Notes: generated by a model not told the origin, from the letters alone. DNA of 64,000 nucleotides from Sphaerospermopsis sp. SIO1G1 (GCA_010672785.1 JAAHFX010000014.1:3167-67166); one strand, 5' to 3'; shown: positions 1-10,807, numbered from the stretch's first letter. Numbers and translations: made by a program.

Positions 1-3000
1 TGTGAGGATTTCTAGTTTTTCTATTTCTTGATTTGGGTTTTCTACTATTGCTTTTAGTAGGGTGAGTAAGTTTCCTGTTATTCTTTCTATTGTGCTGCTG
101 TTGAATAGGTCGCTGTTGTATTCCCATTCACCTATCAGTTCCCCATTTTTCTCTTCCATTGACAAGGTTAAATCAAATTTTGATGTACCTGTTTCCACTG
201 GTAATAAATCTGTTTTTAATCCTCTCAGTTCTACTTCTGATATTGGTGCATTTTGTAAAGCAAATACTACCTGGAATAATGGTGTGTGACTTAAATCTCT
301 TTCTATTTCCAATGCTTCTACCAACATTTCCAAGGGTAGGTCTTGGTGTGCATATGCTGATAATGCTGTTGACCTTGTTTGTTTGAGTATTTCGTTAAAT
401 TTGCTGTTTTCTTCTATTTCTGTTCTCAATACTAAGGTGTTGACAAAGAACCCTATTAATCCTTCTATTTCTCTTCTATTTCTGTTTGCTATTGGTGTTC
501 CTACTAATATGTCTGTTTGTCCTGTGTATCTATATAGGAGGGTGTTGTATGCTGCAAATAGGGTCATGAATAAGGTTACCCCTTGTTCTTGACTTAGTTT
601 TTGCAGTTTTTCTGTTAACTCTTTTTCTATTACAAATGTTTGATAAGCACCATTAAATGTTTGTACTGCTGGTCTTGGTCTGTCTGTTGGTATTTCTAAT
701 AGTTTGGGCGCTTTTTCTAGTTGTTTTGACCAGTAGTTTATTTGCGTTTCTAATGTTTCTCCTTGTAACCAGTTTCTTTGCCATGTCGCAAAGTCTGCAT
801 ATTGTATTGGTAGGGGGTTTAGTTCTGTTTCTTTTCCTTCTATTTGGTTGTTATACAGTTCTGTTATTTCATTGATAAACACACCCATTGACCAACCGTC
901 AGATACTATGTGGTGCATACATATCAAGAACAAGTTTTCTGTTGCTGATATTTCTATTAATGTTGCTCTAATTAGAGTATCTTCGGCTAAGTTAAAAGGT
1001 TGCTTTGCTTGTTGTTGAATAATGTCTTTAGCTGTTGTTTCTGCTGCTTCTGCTGATAGATTTTTTAGGTCAATTTTAGCAATACTAAATTCTAGTTCTT
1101 GATGAATTACTTGTTTAGCTTTTCCTGCTATTTCTCTGATATTTGTTCTTAATGATTCATGGCGATTTACTATTACTAAAAAGCTGTTCTCTAAGATTTG
1201 CTTTTCTAACTTACCTTCTATTTTTAAGACTGCTGGTATATTGTAAGTCGCACCATTTTCTTCTAGTTTGTCTATGAACCATAACCTTTGTTGTGCATAA
1301 GATAGAGGTAATTCTGCATTCTCTGATCTTACTTTTATTTCTGTATAGGTAATTTCTGATTTTTGGGTTTGCTCTATTAATGTTGCTTGTTCTTTTACTG
1401 TTGGTGCGACAAATACGCTTTGTAACGGTATTTCTATTTGCAGACTTTCACGTATTCTTGATACTAATTGTGTTGCTAATAATGAATGTCCTCCTAGTTC
1501 AAAGAAGTTATCATTAATTCCCACAAGCTCTATTTTTAATACTTGCGCCCAGATTGCTGTTAGTATTTCTTCTACTGGTGTAATGGGAGCAATATAATTG
1601 CCAGCAAGTTCAGTGTTTATACTTGGTAATGGTAATGCTTTTTGGTCTACTTTGCCATTTGGTGTCAATGGTAAACTTTCCAGATATACAAAAGTATTAG
1701 GTATCATGTATTCTGGTAGTCTTCCTCGCAGATATTGTCTCAGTTCACTAACTGTGAGTGCGGTATTTGATACAATATATGCTACTAAGGTTTTATCTCC
1801 GGGGTTGTCTTCTCTGACTATGACACAGGATGTTTGTATCTCTGCATTCTGATTTAGTGCTGTTTCAATTTCGCCTAATTCAATCCGGAAACCACGTATT
1901 TTAACTTGGTTATCTGTGCGTCCAATATACTGAATATTGCCATCAGGTAAATATTTTACTAAATCACCTGTTTTGTATAGTTTGCTTGTTCCGTTGTCAA
2001 AGGGGTTGGAAATAAATTTTTCTGCTGTCAGTTGAGGACGGTTTAAATAACCTCTTGCTAAACCTGCTCCTCCTATATGTAGTTCTCCTGGTACTCCTAC
2101 TGGTACTGGTTGTAAGTTCTCATCTAATATATAAACCAAGGTATTTCCTATTGGTTTACCTATGGGTATGGACTCTGTATTATTTTCTATTTTACTAATG
2201 AGATAACAACAAGTAAATGTGGTGCTTTCTGTTGGCCCATATCCATTAATTATTTGTGTATTTGGTAGTTTTTCTAGTCCTTTTCTGACATGAGTTACTG
2301 ATAGTGCTTCTCCTCCTATTAGTAACTGTTTAATTCCTGATAAACTTTCTGCATTTTCATCAATAATTGAGTTATACAATGCAGCGGTTAACCAGAGAAT
2401 ATTAATTCCATATTGATCTATTACTTGACCTAATTTTTCTGCTGTGGGAATTTTTTCTGGGAATATTACACATAACCCACCATGCAATAATGCTCCCCAT
2501 ATTTCTAAGGTGGAAGCGTCAAATGATATTGGTGCTAGTTGTAAGAATCTTTGCTTTTCATCTATTTGAATGTAGTCAACTCCAAACAATAAACGGTTGA
2601 CACCACGATGAATTACTTCTACTCCTTTGGGTGTTCCTGTTGAACCTGATGTGTAAATCACATAGGCTAAATTTTCTGCTTTTATCTCTACGTTGAGATG
2701 ATTTTGACTATGTTGAGAAATGATCTCAGCATCTCTATCTAAATAAACAAGTTGGGCGGTTGTTTCTGGTAATTTATTAACTACTTTTTCTTGTGTTAGT
2801 AACACTTTCACTTGAGTGTCTTCTAACATAAATTTTAACCGCTCGGTGGGATATTCTGGATCTAAAGGAACATAAGCTCCACCTGCTTTCAATATTCCTA
2901 AGATTCCCACGATCATTTCTACGGAACGTTCTACAGATATTCCTACTAAAGTATCTGCTTTCACTCCCAGGGAAGTTAAATAATGTGCTAACTGGTTAGC

Positions 3001-4671
3001 TTTTTGATTTAATTCTGAATAAGTTAATTGCTCATTCCCATAAACTACTGCTATTGCATCCGGTGTCTTAGCAACTTGTTCTGCAAATAATTGATGAATA
3101 CATTTATCTTCTGGATATTCTGTTTCTGTCTTATTCCATTCTATTAATAATTTCTGTTTTTCAAATTCTGTTAATATTGAGAATTGACTAATTTGAGCTT
3201 GGGAATTTTCTACTATTGCTTCTAGCAAAGTTACAAAATGCCCAGACATTCTTTCTATAGTGCTACTCTCAAATAAATCTGTATTATAATTCCATGTTCC
3301 TGTTAATGAATCTGGTTCATTTGTAATTGATAATGTTAAGTCGAACGCTGCACCTTTTGAACCTAAAATAATTGGTTCTTTAATTAACGCATGACTATCT
3401 AATGATGTAGCTTCTTGCTCGCTCTGGTTAACTCTATCCCAAGCAAAAGCTACTTGATATATTGGTGTTCTGCTTGTATCTCTAACAGGTTGCAGTTTTT
3501 CTACTAATAAAGGAAATGGATATTCTTGATTTTCTAATGCTTCTAATATAGAAATTCTTGTTTTTGCTAATAATTCAGATACTGTGGGATTTCCAGATAA
3601 ATCACTTCTTAAAACTACAGGATTGGTAAAATAACCAATAATATTTTCAAATTCAGGAAGACTTCTGTTAACTGTTGGTGAACCAATTAATATATCTTCT
3701 TGGTGAGAATATTTAAACAGTAAAATTTTAAATACTGTTAACAAAAGCATATAAAGAGAAACTCTCTCTTTTCTTGCAAATGTTTGTAATTTTTGTAATA
3801 AATTTGCTTCTAAATTAAATACTAAATAGTTACCACTATAAGTCTGTTTTTGTGGTCTTTGATTATCAATCGGTAGATTAACTAATGGCAATTCTCCTGA
3901 TAATTTTTCCTGCCAATAATCCCATAGTTGCTGACCTTTTTCTCCTTGTAAAATCTCCTCTGACCATTGAATATAATCTCTATACTCACTATTTTTGGCT
4001 GGTAATATTGGCTCTTGATCTTCGACTATTGCGGTATAAAATGCTTTCAAATCTTCTAAAATTATTCCCAATGACCAAAAATCACCAGTAATATGATGTT
4101 GGGTAATTAATAAGATATTTTCTTTTTTAGCTTTATTGTTAATTAACAGATTAAAGCGAATTATTGACCCAGTTTCTAAATTAAAGGGTACAGCACTTTT
4201 TTCTAGTAACCAATTATTAATTTCTACCTGACTTAATGCAAAAGCATCTTCTACAGTAAATTCTACTGGTTGATGTTGATGAACTTGTTGTAATGGTTCA
4301 CCATTAACTGTTGTAAATGTTGTTCTTAATGATTCATGACGATTTACTAAAGCCTGAGCAGCTTTTTTTAAGGCATTAACATCTACATCATCTGCTAATT
4401 TTGCCGTGTAAGTTAAATTATATGCCGCACTTTCTGGTGCTAATTGATATAAAAACCAGAGAGCTTTTTGTCCATGAGAAAGGGAATATGTTTCTATCTC
4501 CTGATTTGATTGAGACAGCAAACTAATAATTTCTGTTTTGTTTTGTTTAATAGCTGTTAATAGTTCGGAAGTAAGTGCATTTTCAGCAGCACGATAACGT
4601 AATTTATCTCCCTCAACCCACAGTTCTATTCCATTGGCAGATAAGTTTTCTAAAAGTTCTTGCAAATTCAT
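1..4671 (-). CDS. Non-ribosomal peptide synthetase, partial (continues past window start): TubC-type N-terminal docking domain - C - A - T - C
   Basis: Open minus frame from ATG at 4671 to the window edge, absent from the ORF track because it is truncated. N-term MNLQELLENLSANGIELWVEGDKLRYRAAENALTSELLTAIKQNKTEIISLL resembles a TubC docking domain. C motif HHITGDFWS; A motifs YTSGSTGTPKGVEV, FDASTLEIWG, NGYGPTESTT, YKTGDLVKYLPDG, NGKVDQKAL; T motif FFELGGHSLLATQL; second C motif HHIVSDGWS. Confidence 0.93.
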   Translation of the reverse strand, partial: MNLQELLENLSANGIELWVEGDKLRYRAAENALTSELLTAIKQNKTEIISLLSQSNQEIETYSLSHGQKALWFLYQLAPESAAYNLTYTAKLADDVDVNALKKAAQALVNRHESLRTTFTTVNGEPLQQVHQHQPVEFTVEDAFALSQVEINNWLLEKSAVPFNLETGSIIRFNLLINNKAKKENILLITQHHITGDFWSLGIILEDLKAFYTAIVEDQEPILPAKNSEYRDYIQWSEEILQGEKGQQLWDYWQEKLSGELPLVNLPIDNQRPQKQTYSGNYLVFNLEANLLQKLQTFARKERVSLYMLLLTVFKILLFKYSHQEDILIGSPTVNRSLPEFENIIGYFTNPVVLRSDLSGNPTVSELLAKTRISILEALENQEYPFPLLVEKLQPVRDTSRTPIYQVAFAWDRVNQSEQEATSLDSHALIKEPIILGSKGAAFDLTLSITNEPDSLTGTWNYNTDLFESSTIERMSGHFVTLLEAIVENSQAQISQFSILTEFEKQKLLIEWNKTETEYPEDKCIHQLFAEQVAKTPDAIAVVYGNEQLTYSELNQKANQLAHYLTSLGVKADTLVGISVERSVEMIVGILGILKAGGAYVPLDPEYPTERLKFMLEDTQVKVLLTQEKVVNKLPETTAQLVYLDRDAEIISQHSQNHLNVEIKAENLAYVIYTSGSTGTPKGVEVIHRGVNRLLFGVDYIQIDEKQRFLQLAPISFDASTLEIWGALLHGGLCVIFPEKIPTAEKLGQVIDQYGINILWLTAALYNSIIDENAESLSGIKQLLIGGEALSVTHVRKGLEKLPNTQIINGYGPTESTTFTCCYLISKIENNTESIPIGKPIGNTLVYILDENLQPVPVGVPGELHIGGAGLARGYLNRPQLTAEKFISNPFDNGTSKLYKTGDLVKYLPDGNIQYIGRTDNQVKIRGFRIELGEIETALNQNAEIQTSCVIVREDNPGDKTLVAYIVSNTALTVSELRQYLRGRLPEYMIPNTFVYLESLPLTPNGKVDQKALPLPSINTELAGNYIAPITPVEEILTAIWAQVLKIELVGINDNFFELGGHSLLATQLVSRIRESLQIEIPLQSVFVAPTVKEQATLIEQTQKSEITYTEIKVRSENAELPLSYAQQRLWFIDKLEENGATYNIPAVLKIEGKLEKQILENSFLVIVNRHESLRTNIREIAGKAKQVIHQELEFSIAKIDLKNLSAEAAETTAKDIIQQQAKQPFNLAEDTLIRATLIEISATENLFLICMHHIVSDGWSMGVFINEITELYNNQIEGKETELNPLPIQYADFATWQRNWLQGETLETQINYWSKQLEKAPKLLEIPTDRPRPAVQTFNGAYQTFVIEKELTEKLQKLSQEQGVTLFMTLFAAYNTLLYRYTGQTDILVGTPIANRNRREIEGLIGFFVNTLVLRTEIEENSKFNEILKQTRSTALSAYAHQDLPLEMLVEALEIERDLSHTPLFQVVFALQNAPISEVELRGLKTDLLPVETGTSKFDLTLSMEEKNGELIGEWEYNSDLFNSSTIERITGNLLTLLKAIVENPNQEIEKLEILT

Positions 4672-6047
4672 AGTTCACCTTCAATATAATTATTTTCTTC
4701 TAGGGAGTTTTGATTTTTTTGAGTTTCTAAATTGCTGTTTTTGAAACTAGGATATTCTTCCACAACAATATGAGCATTTGTGCCACCAAAGCTAAAAGCA
4801 CTCACACCAGCAATAACAGGTTCATCTTGTTCTGGTAAGGGTGTCAGTTCTGTGTTTACCCGCAATTGCAACTTATTAAAAGGAATATAGGGGTTGGCTT
4901 CCTGAAAATGCAAACTGGGAGGAATTTGACCATGTTTCAGAGATAAGGCAACTTTAATTAATCCGGCAATTCCCGCAGCTACTTCTAAATGTCCAATGTT
5001 AGTCTTGACAGAACCTACACTACAGTATTTACCCGTAGGGCGATTTTCATTTAATACCTTACCTAAAGCTTTAAGTTCGATAGGATCTCCTAACTTAGTT
5101 CCTGTACCGTGAGCTTCAATGTACTGCACTTGACTGGGAGCAACACCTGCTTGATGATAAGCCTCTTTTAACAATGCTTCCTGGGCGCGGGGATTGGGTG
5201 CGGTTAATCCATTACTGTGTCCATCTTGGTTAACTGCACTCCCACGAATTACAGCATAGATATGATCTTGATCTTCCAAAGCCTGACTTAGTGGTTTCAA
5301 AACTACCATGCCCGCTCCCTCACTGCGAACATAACCATCAGCCCGACTATCAAAAGTCTTACACCTGCCATCAGCAGCCATAAATCCAGCTTGAGCAAAG
5401 CTCATAGTCGTCCAAGGTGCTAAAATTGCCTGGACACCACCAGCTAAAGCTAACTGAGACTCTTGGTTCCAAATACTCTGACAGGCTAAATGAACGGATA
5501 CTAAGGATGAAGAACAAGCCGTATCAATACTGAGACTTGGCCCATTGAAATTAAAGAAGTAAGAAATACGATTTGCAGCCATACAGTTGGTATTACCCGA
5601 ACCTGTATAGGCATCTAAGTTTTGGGGATTTTCAAGTAAATTAGTGTAATAATCGTGACTACTAATACCTAAAAATACCCCTGTTTTTGTGCCATTGACA
5701 TTCTCTAAAGTTTGTCCAGCATCTTCTAAAGCTTCCCAAGCTAACTCCAATGCTAACCGTTGTTGGGGATCCATACTCATGGCTTCCCGTGGAGATATCT
5801 TAAAAAATTGTGGATCGAACTGATCTATGTTGTCTAAAAAGCCTCCCCACTGGGTATTTTTCTGCTCTGTCAATTCTCCTACAGATGCAACATCCCAGCG
5901 TTCTGTGGGTACTTCGGTAATAGCATCTACCCCATCCCGCAAAAGTTGCCAGAAGGCTTGTTTATCTTCAGCTTTTGGGAACCGACACCCAATACCAATT
6001 ATTGCTATGGGTTCTCTATCCATCATGTCTATCCTTAATATGAACAA
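4668..6047 (-). CDS. Freestanding polyketide ketosynthase (KS only; no AT, KR or ACP)
   Basis: REPIAIIGIGCRFPKAEDKQAFW, DTACSSSLVSVHLAC, EAHGTGTKLGDPIE, NIGHLEVAAG, FGGTNAHIVVEE. Ends soon after the KS domain, with an ATGA overlap to the NRPS gene. Start may be the internal MM (MMDREPIAII). Confidence 0.92.
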   Translation of the reverse strand: MFILRIDMMDREPIAIIGIGCRFPKAEDKQAFWQLLRDGVDAITEVPTERWDVASVGELTEQKNTQWGGFLDNIDQFDPQFFKISPREAMSMDPQQRLALELAWEALEDAGQTLENVNGTKTGVFLGISSHDYYTNLLENPQNLDAYTGSGNTNCMAANRISYFFNFNGPSLSIDTACSSSLVSVHLACQSIWNQESQLALAGGVQAILAPWTTMSFAQAGFMAADGRCKTFDSRADGYVRSEGAGMVVLKPLSQALEDQDHIYAVIRGSAVNQDGHSNGLTAPNPRAQEALLKEAYHQAGVAPSQVQYIEAHGTGTKLGDPIELKALGKVLNENRPTGKYCSVGSVKTNIGHLEVAAGIAGLIKVALSLKHGQIPPSLHFQEANPYIPFNKLQLRVNTELTPLPEQDEPVIAGVSAFSFGGTNAHIVVEEYPSFKNSNLETQKNQNSLEENNYIEGEL

Positions 6048-6086
6048 ATTGTGATCATGGCGTTCAGATCAGTTTGCAGCGGGAAT

Positions 6087-8195
6087 TTAAGCAACTGTTT
6101 CTAATTGCTTATGTTGTGATTCTAAATACTCAACCAGAGATTCAATCGAGGGATATTCCCATAACAAAGTTGGATCTAGATCAAGTTTTAGCCACTCGGA
6201 TAAATCATAAACAATGTTGGTAGCAAAGTTAGAATCTATACCGTAATAAGCAAACGATTCCGTAATTTCTATATCCTTAGCTGATATGTGCAAATTTTTA
6301 CTCAAATAATCAATCAGCCAGGTTTGAATTGTTTCTTTGGTAATAACTTGGACTGTTGTTTGTGGTTGGGCAAAATCTCTCATGTTTTCCCATGAAGATT
6401 CTGACTCTATTTGTAACTGCTCTAAATCAACTGATTGAGGACTTTCTTGTACCCACTCACCTACTACGTTGAGGGTTTGATCTAAAAATCCACTCCGACA
6501 AGCACGACGCTGAATTTTACCACTAGAGGTTTTGGGGATTGTGGCTGTTTTCAGTAATAGTACCGCATAAACCTGTAAATAATGTTTTTGTGATACGGCT
6601 TTACGAATTGCACCGATAATTTCTTGGCTGTTGAGATTACGTAAATAAGAACGCTCTACTTCTTGAACTATTACTAGTTGTTCAATTCCATCTACATCCA
6701 CAGAAAATGCTGCACAACTACCTAAACGTAAGGCAGGATGACTTTCTTCTACTGTTTGTTCAATATCTTGGGGGTAATGATTACTACCACGAATAATAAT
6801 TAAATCTTTGATCCGACCGGCTATGTATAATTCACCATTGTGAAAAAAGCCTAAGTCCCCTGTTCGCAAAAATGGCCCTTCCTGGGTATCCTTTAAATAC
6901 GCACCAAAAGTTTCCTTGGTTGCTTCTGGACGCTGCCAATATCCTTGGGCAACAGTAGATCCTGAAATCCAAATCTCGCCAATTTCCTGGGGCTGACATT
7001 GGTTAAGTGTGTCCGGGTTGGCTATGACTACTTTGGTATCAATTCCTGGTCTACCACAGCTGACAAAGGTTTGACTTTTCTCTTTCCCTGTACTTTCTAC
7101 TACTTCTTTTTGTTCTAGGCTGGCAGTTTGTACTGAATAATAATTTGCTGCTTCTTTAACTGGTACTGCTACTATTGCCAGGGTTGCTTCTGCTAAACCA
7201 TAACCTGGAGAGAATGTTTCTAGTTGAAAACCAACACTTTTGAAAGCTTCAGTAAATTTATCGAGGGTACTGGCTCTAACTGGTTCTGCACCGTTTAATG
7301 TCATCTGCCAACTACTTAAATCTAAACTGGCTCTTTCCGCTGGTGTAGTTTTGAGTACACAAAGTTCGTAAGCAAAATTTGGTGATCCACTATGAGTAGC
7401 TTTATATTGAGAGACAGCTTGTAACCAGCGCAGTGGTTTTTGAATGAAGGATGTGGGAGACATCATATAGCAGGGACAACCCGCATACAGAGGTTGAAGA
7501 ACTCCATAGATTAAACCCATATCATGGAAGACAGGCAACCATGTCACCATGACGCTGTTGGAGTCACACTTCCAAATCTGACGCATATATTCAGAATTGC
7601 GTAGTAAATTATGGTGACTTACCATTACGCCTTTAGGTTTACCTGTTGAACCAGATGTGTACTGAAGAAACGCTAAAGTGTCTTGATTGATTTCTGGGGG
7701 TTGCCAGTTTGCAGCTTGACTAATGGCTACTGTATCTGTGGCTAATAGCTGTGTATCAGCAAATTCCGAAACTTCAGCAAATTTACTCTGTATTAACTCA
7801 ATGGTAGAGCTAACAGTTAATGCTACTTTTGTTTGGGCATCTGTGGCGATCGCCTGGAGTCTTGATAAGTTATGGTTACGCTTGGGTGGGTAAACGGGAA
7901 CTGCTACCACATTGGCATACAAACAGCCAAAAAAAGCTGCAATGAAATCTAAACCTGGTGGGTACAATAGCAAAACCCTTTCACCAGTTGCTTTTCGGGA
8001 CTGAAGATAGGTAGCGATCGCTCGAGCTTTTTCATCCAACTGAGCGTAGGTTAATCTTGCTTCCTCTACTTCTCCTTCTCGCAGAAAAACATAAGCGGTT
8101 TGCTGGGGTTGATGTTTAGCTCTGTCAACTAATAGTTCTACTAAGGTCTTAAACTGATCTTGACTCTTACTTAAATCATGTAAATTTTTGTTCAT
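6087..8195 (-). CDS. Fatty acyl-AMP ligase (FAAL) with C-terminal acyl carrier protein domain
   Basis: LQYTSGSTGKPKGVMVSHHNLL, WLPVFHDMGLIYGVLQPLYAG, FLRTGDLGFFHNGELYIAGRIKDLIIIRGSNHYPQDIE. C-term ACP with FAYYGIDSNFATNIVYDL phosphopantetheine site. Confidence 0.93.
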   Translation of the reverse strand: MNKNLHDLSKSQDQFKTLVELLVDRAKHQPQQTAYVFLREGEVEEARLTYAQLDEKARAIATYLQSRKATGERVLLLYPPGLDFIAAFFGCLYANVVAVPVYPPKRNHNLSRLQAIATDAQTKVALTVSSTIELIQSKFAEVSEFADTQLLATDTVAISQAANWQPPEINQDTLAFLQYTSGSTGKPKGVMVSHHNLLRNSEYMRQIWKCDSNSVMVTWLPVFHDMGLIYGVLQPLYAGCPCYMMSPTSFIQKPLRWLQAVSQYKATHSGSPNFAYELCVLKTTPAERASLDLSSWQMTLNGAEPVRASTLDKFTEAFKSVGFQLETFSPGYGLAEATLAIVAVPVKEAANYYSVQTASLEQKEVVESTGKEKSQTFVSCGRPGIDTKVVIANPDTLNQCQPQEIGEIWISGSTVAQGYWQRPEATKETFGAYLKDTQEGPFLRTGDLGFFHNGELYIAGRIKDLIIIRGSNHYPQDIEQTVEESHPALRLGSCAAFSVDVDGIEQLVIVQEVERSYLRNLNSQEIIGAIRKAVSQKHYLQVYAVLLLKTATIPKTSSGKIQRRACRSGFLDQTLNVVGEWVQESPQSVDLEQLQIESESSWENMRDFAQPQTTVQVITKETIQTWLIDYLSKNLHISAKDIEITESFAYYGIDSNFATNIVYDLSEWLKLDLDPTLLWEYPSIESLVEYLESQHKQLETVA

Positions 8196-8869
8196 AAAAT
8201 TGATTTCTAATTTTTTAAGCCTTAACCTAGGTAAGTGATCACCTGCAAATTAGTTGTAAATAAGTAGAGACAAGCGTTTAGCTCACTCTTTTATAGTAAT
8301 GGGTAAGTACAAACCCTAATTTTCATCTATCTGTGTGTTTTGTGACCTTATTAAAAAATGATCCCAGCATTGTCAACAAAAAGCAAGAGAAATTTAAATA
8401 AAAAATTAACATTTAAGCTGAAATTCTGAGAATTATAGTTCTCGGAGAGAAAATTTGAACATTTAAGTTCAGCAAACCCTATATACAACTGTAGCCAGGT
8501 TACTGAGGATATTTAGATGGCCTTGAAGTGTAAAGATTGGTAAGGATTTAGCAGTGCTAAACCCCTACAAATTTATGATTTTTATGTCCTAATTTTGGTG
8601 GCTATAGCTATACTCACCTAGAATATATTACACATATTGAGATGGGTATAACTTAGACTTACAGGGAACAGGGAATAGGGAACAGGGAACAGTTTCAAGA
8701 GTTGGTAAGGGAAAAATTTTCACCAAAAGTGCAAGGTTTTCAAGCACCAATCTTCAAATATCTTGCACTTTTTTAATTTTAAATCGCCTAAAATCCTGTA
8801 CCTATAAAGATTTTAGATTTATATGCCTGACGGCACGCTACGCGGACAGCAAACCCTAAATAGTCTTGT

Positions 8870-9841
8870 TTAAGCTAGACAAGCCAAAAAGTCCTTTCTT
8901 AATTGAGTCTCATCTAAATTACGGCCAATAAACACCAATTCATTTTTACGAGTTTCAGTTTCCCGCCAAGGCCGATCTTCCTTACCATCAAAGATCATAT
9001 GTACACCTTGGAACACAAAACGATGATCTTCACCTGCCATATTTAAAATACCCTTCATCCGAAAAATATCAGGGCCTTTGGTAGCAAGTAATTCAGTCAT
9101 CCAGTCAGTTAATTTTTGTCTATCCATTTCACCGTTTTCCACTAAAGCGAAAGAATAAACACTATCATCATGTTCATGGGCATCCTCACCCAAAAAATTT
9201 GGATCTATTTCCAACGCCCGATCTAAATCAAAAGCTTTCACTCCTAATAAAGCATCCATTGATAATTCAGAATTTTGAGTGCAGTAGATTTTCGCCATAG
9301 CATTCATTGATCTGATTCGCTGCTCTAACTGCGCTAAAATTTCTGGGGTAACTAAATCCGTTTTATTTAATAAAATCACATCAGCAAAAGCAATTTGTTC
9401 CTGGGCTTCATCTGCTTCCCAATGCAGCCAAATATGTTTAGCATCTACAACAGTCACCACAGCATCCAGTGATAGTTGATTTTGCATATCTTCATCTACA
9501 AAAAACGTTTGAATTACAGGTGCGGGATCAGCTAAACCAGTAGTTTCAATTACCAGGTGATCAAACTTATCCCGGCGTTTCATTAAATTGCTAATAATGC
9601 GGATTAAATCACCCCTAACTGTACAACAAATACAGCCATTATTCATTTCAAATATTTCTTCATCTGCATCAATAACTAACTGATTATCAATACCAACTTC
9701 CCCAAATTCATTAACAATTACTGCTACTTTTTTACCATGTTCATAGGTAAGAATATGGTTGAGCAAGGTAGTTTTCCCTGCGCCTAAATAACCAGTTAAA
9801 ACAGTTACAGGTACTGATGTTGATGTTTCTGAAGTAATCAT
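8870..9841 (-). CDS. COG0523/CobW-family GTPase (putative metal chaperone)
   Basis: PVTVLTGYLGAGKTTLLNHIL Walker A; NNGCICCTVRGDL CxCC motif; LLNKTDLV. Confidence 0.93.
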   Translation of the reverse strand: MITSETSTSVPVTVLTGYLGAGKTTLLNHILTYEHGKKVAVIVNEFGEVGIDNQLVIDADEEIFEMNNGCICCTVRGDLIRIISNLMKRRDKFDHLVIETTGLADPAPVIQTFFVDEDMQNQLSLDAVVTVVDAKHIWLHWEADEAQEQIAFADVILLNKTDLVTPEILAQLEQRIRSMNAMAKIYCTQNSELSMDALLGVKAFDLDRALEIDPNFLGEDAHEHDDSVYSFALVENGEMDRQKLTDWMTELLATKGPDIFRMKGILNMAGEDHRFVFQGVHMIFDGKEDRPWRETETRKNELVFIGRNLDETQLRKDFLACLA

Positions 9842-9896
9842 AATTTTCCAGCAATCTTAAAGCAGTGTTAATGATTTATTAAAAATCATTACTTAT

Positions 9897-10805
9897 CTAA
9901 CACACATTCCTGAGAAATGGCAGTATTGCATCAAAAACAATTGAGGGAAATTCTTCATGAAGTCCCAAAGAACCAGGAATAACTACACTATCAACTCCTG
10001 ATAATGCCGCCAAAGCATCCATTTCTTGGCGTGACTTAGGAGGGCTAGATGCACCAATAACCGCCATTAGAGGAATAGTCAAAGACTGCACTAGAGATAA
10101 AAATTCACTTTGACTATAAATGGTATCAATATTTCCAGTGACAAAAGCTGCTGATGCAAACCTAGCATTGGGTTGTTGAGTAGTGTACCATTTTTCGTTC
10201 AGGAATTTTGGTGTTAGTTTAGCTGTATCAGTAAATACATGACGGCTATACATCCAACTCAAAAAGGAAGGAGTAGTATTGATTTGATACAGTGCTTGAC
10301 CAAAAATTGGCGATCGCACCATACCCCTAACCATAGCTGCTATATTTGCATTTGCCCCCATAGTTGGTAAAGGGCCACGCCAAGTTGGTGCTAACAAAAC
10401 TATTTTAGAAATAATTTCTGGTTGTTTAACAGCCAGCTTGAGAACATAACCAGAAGCATGGCCAGCTGCAACTACAATAATTTTGTTATTAAAAACATCT
10501 TGAACAAAATCTGTGAAAAACTGCTCATAAATAGCTGGATTATAATCTAAATTCAAACGGGAACTATCACCAAAACCAGGCCAGTCTAAAGCAGTTACTT
10601 GAAAATGTGCAGATAGCAAAGTGGCTAATTCTGCTACTTCTCCCCTAGTAGAAACACTGCTAAAAGCGGGCAGCAACAATAGGGAGAAACCTGTTCCTAA
10701 GGTTTCATAAACTATACTTAAAGATTGATTTTCCCAATTCCAGATATATTCCTGAACCTCACCACCATAAACACTAGTGGGTTTTGTGGATAAATGAGTA
10801 GACAT
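9897..10805 (-). CDS. Alpha/beta hydrolase
   Basis: ALDWPGFGDSS and VVAAGHASGYVLKLAVKQPEIISKIVLLAP; alpha/beta-hydrolase layout with a late His (LGLHEEFP). Confidence 0.85.
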   Translation of the reverse strand: MSTHLSTKPTSVYGGEVQEYIWNWENQSLSIVYETLGTGFSLLLLPAFSSVSTRGEVAELATLLSAHFQVTALDWPGFGDSSRLNLDYNPAIYEQFFTDFVQDVFNNKIIVVAAGHASGYVLKLAVKQPEIISKIVLLAPTWRGPLPTMGANANIAAMVRGMVRSPIFGQALYQINTTPSFLSWMYSRHVFTDTAKLTPKFLNEKWYTTQQPNARFASAAFVTGNIDTIYSQSEFLSLVQSLTIPLMAVIGASSPPKSRQEMDALAALSGVDSVVIPGSLGLHEEFPSIVFDAILPFLRNVC

Positions 10806-10807
10806 TT

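Noticed and set aside
62-1852. Several plus-strand ORFs of 69-84 aa at the window start
   Set aside because: Antisense to the open NRPS reading frame; no start context or protein-like composition.
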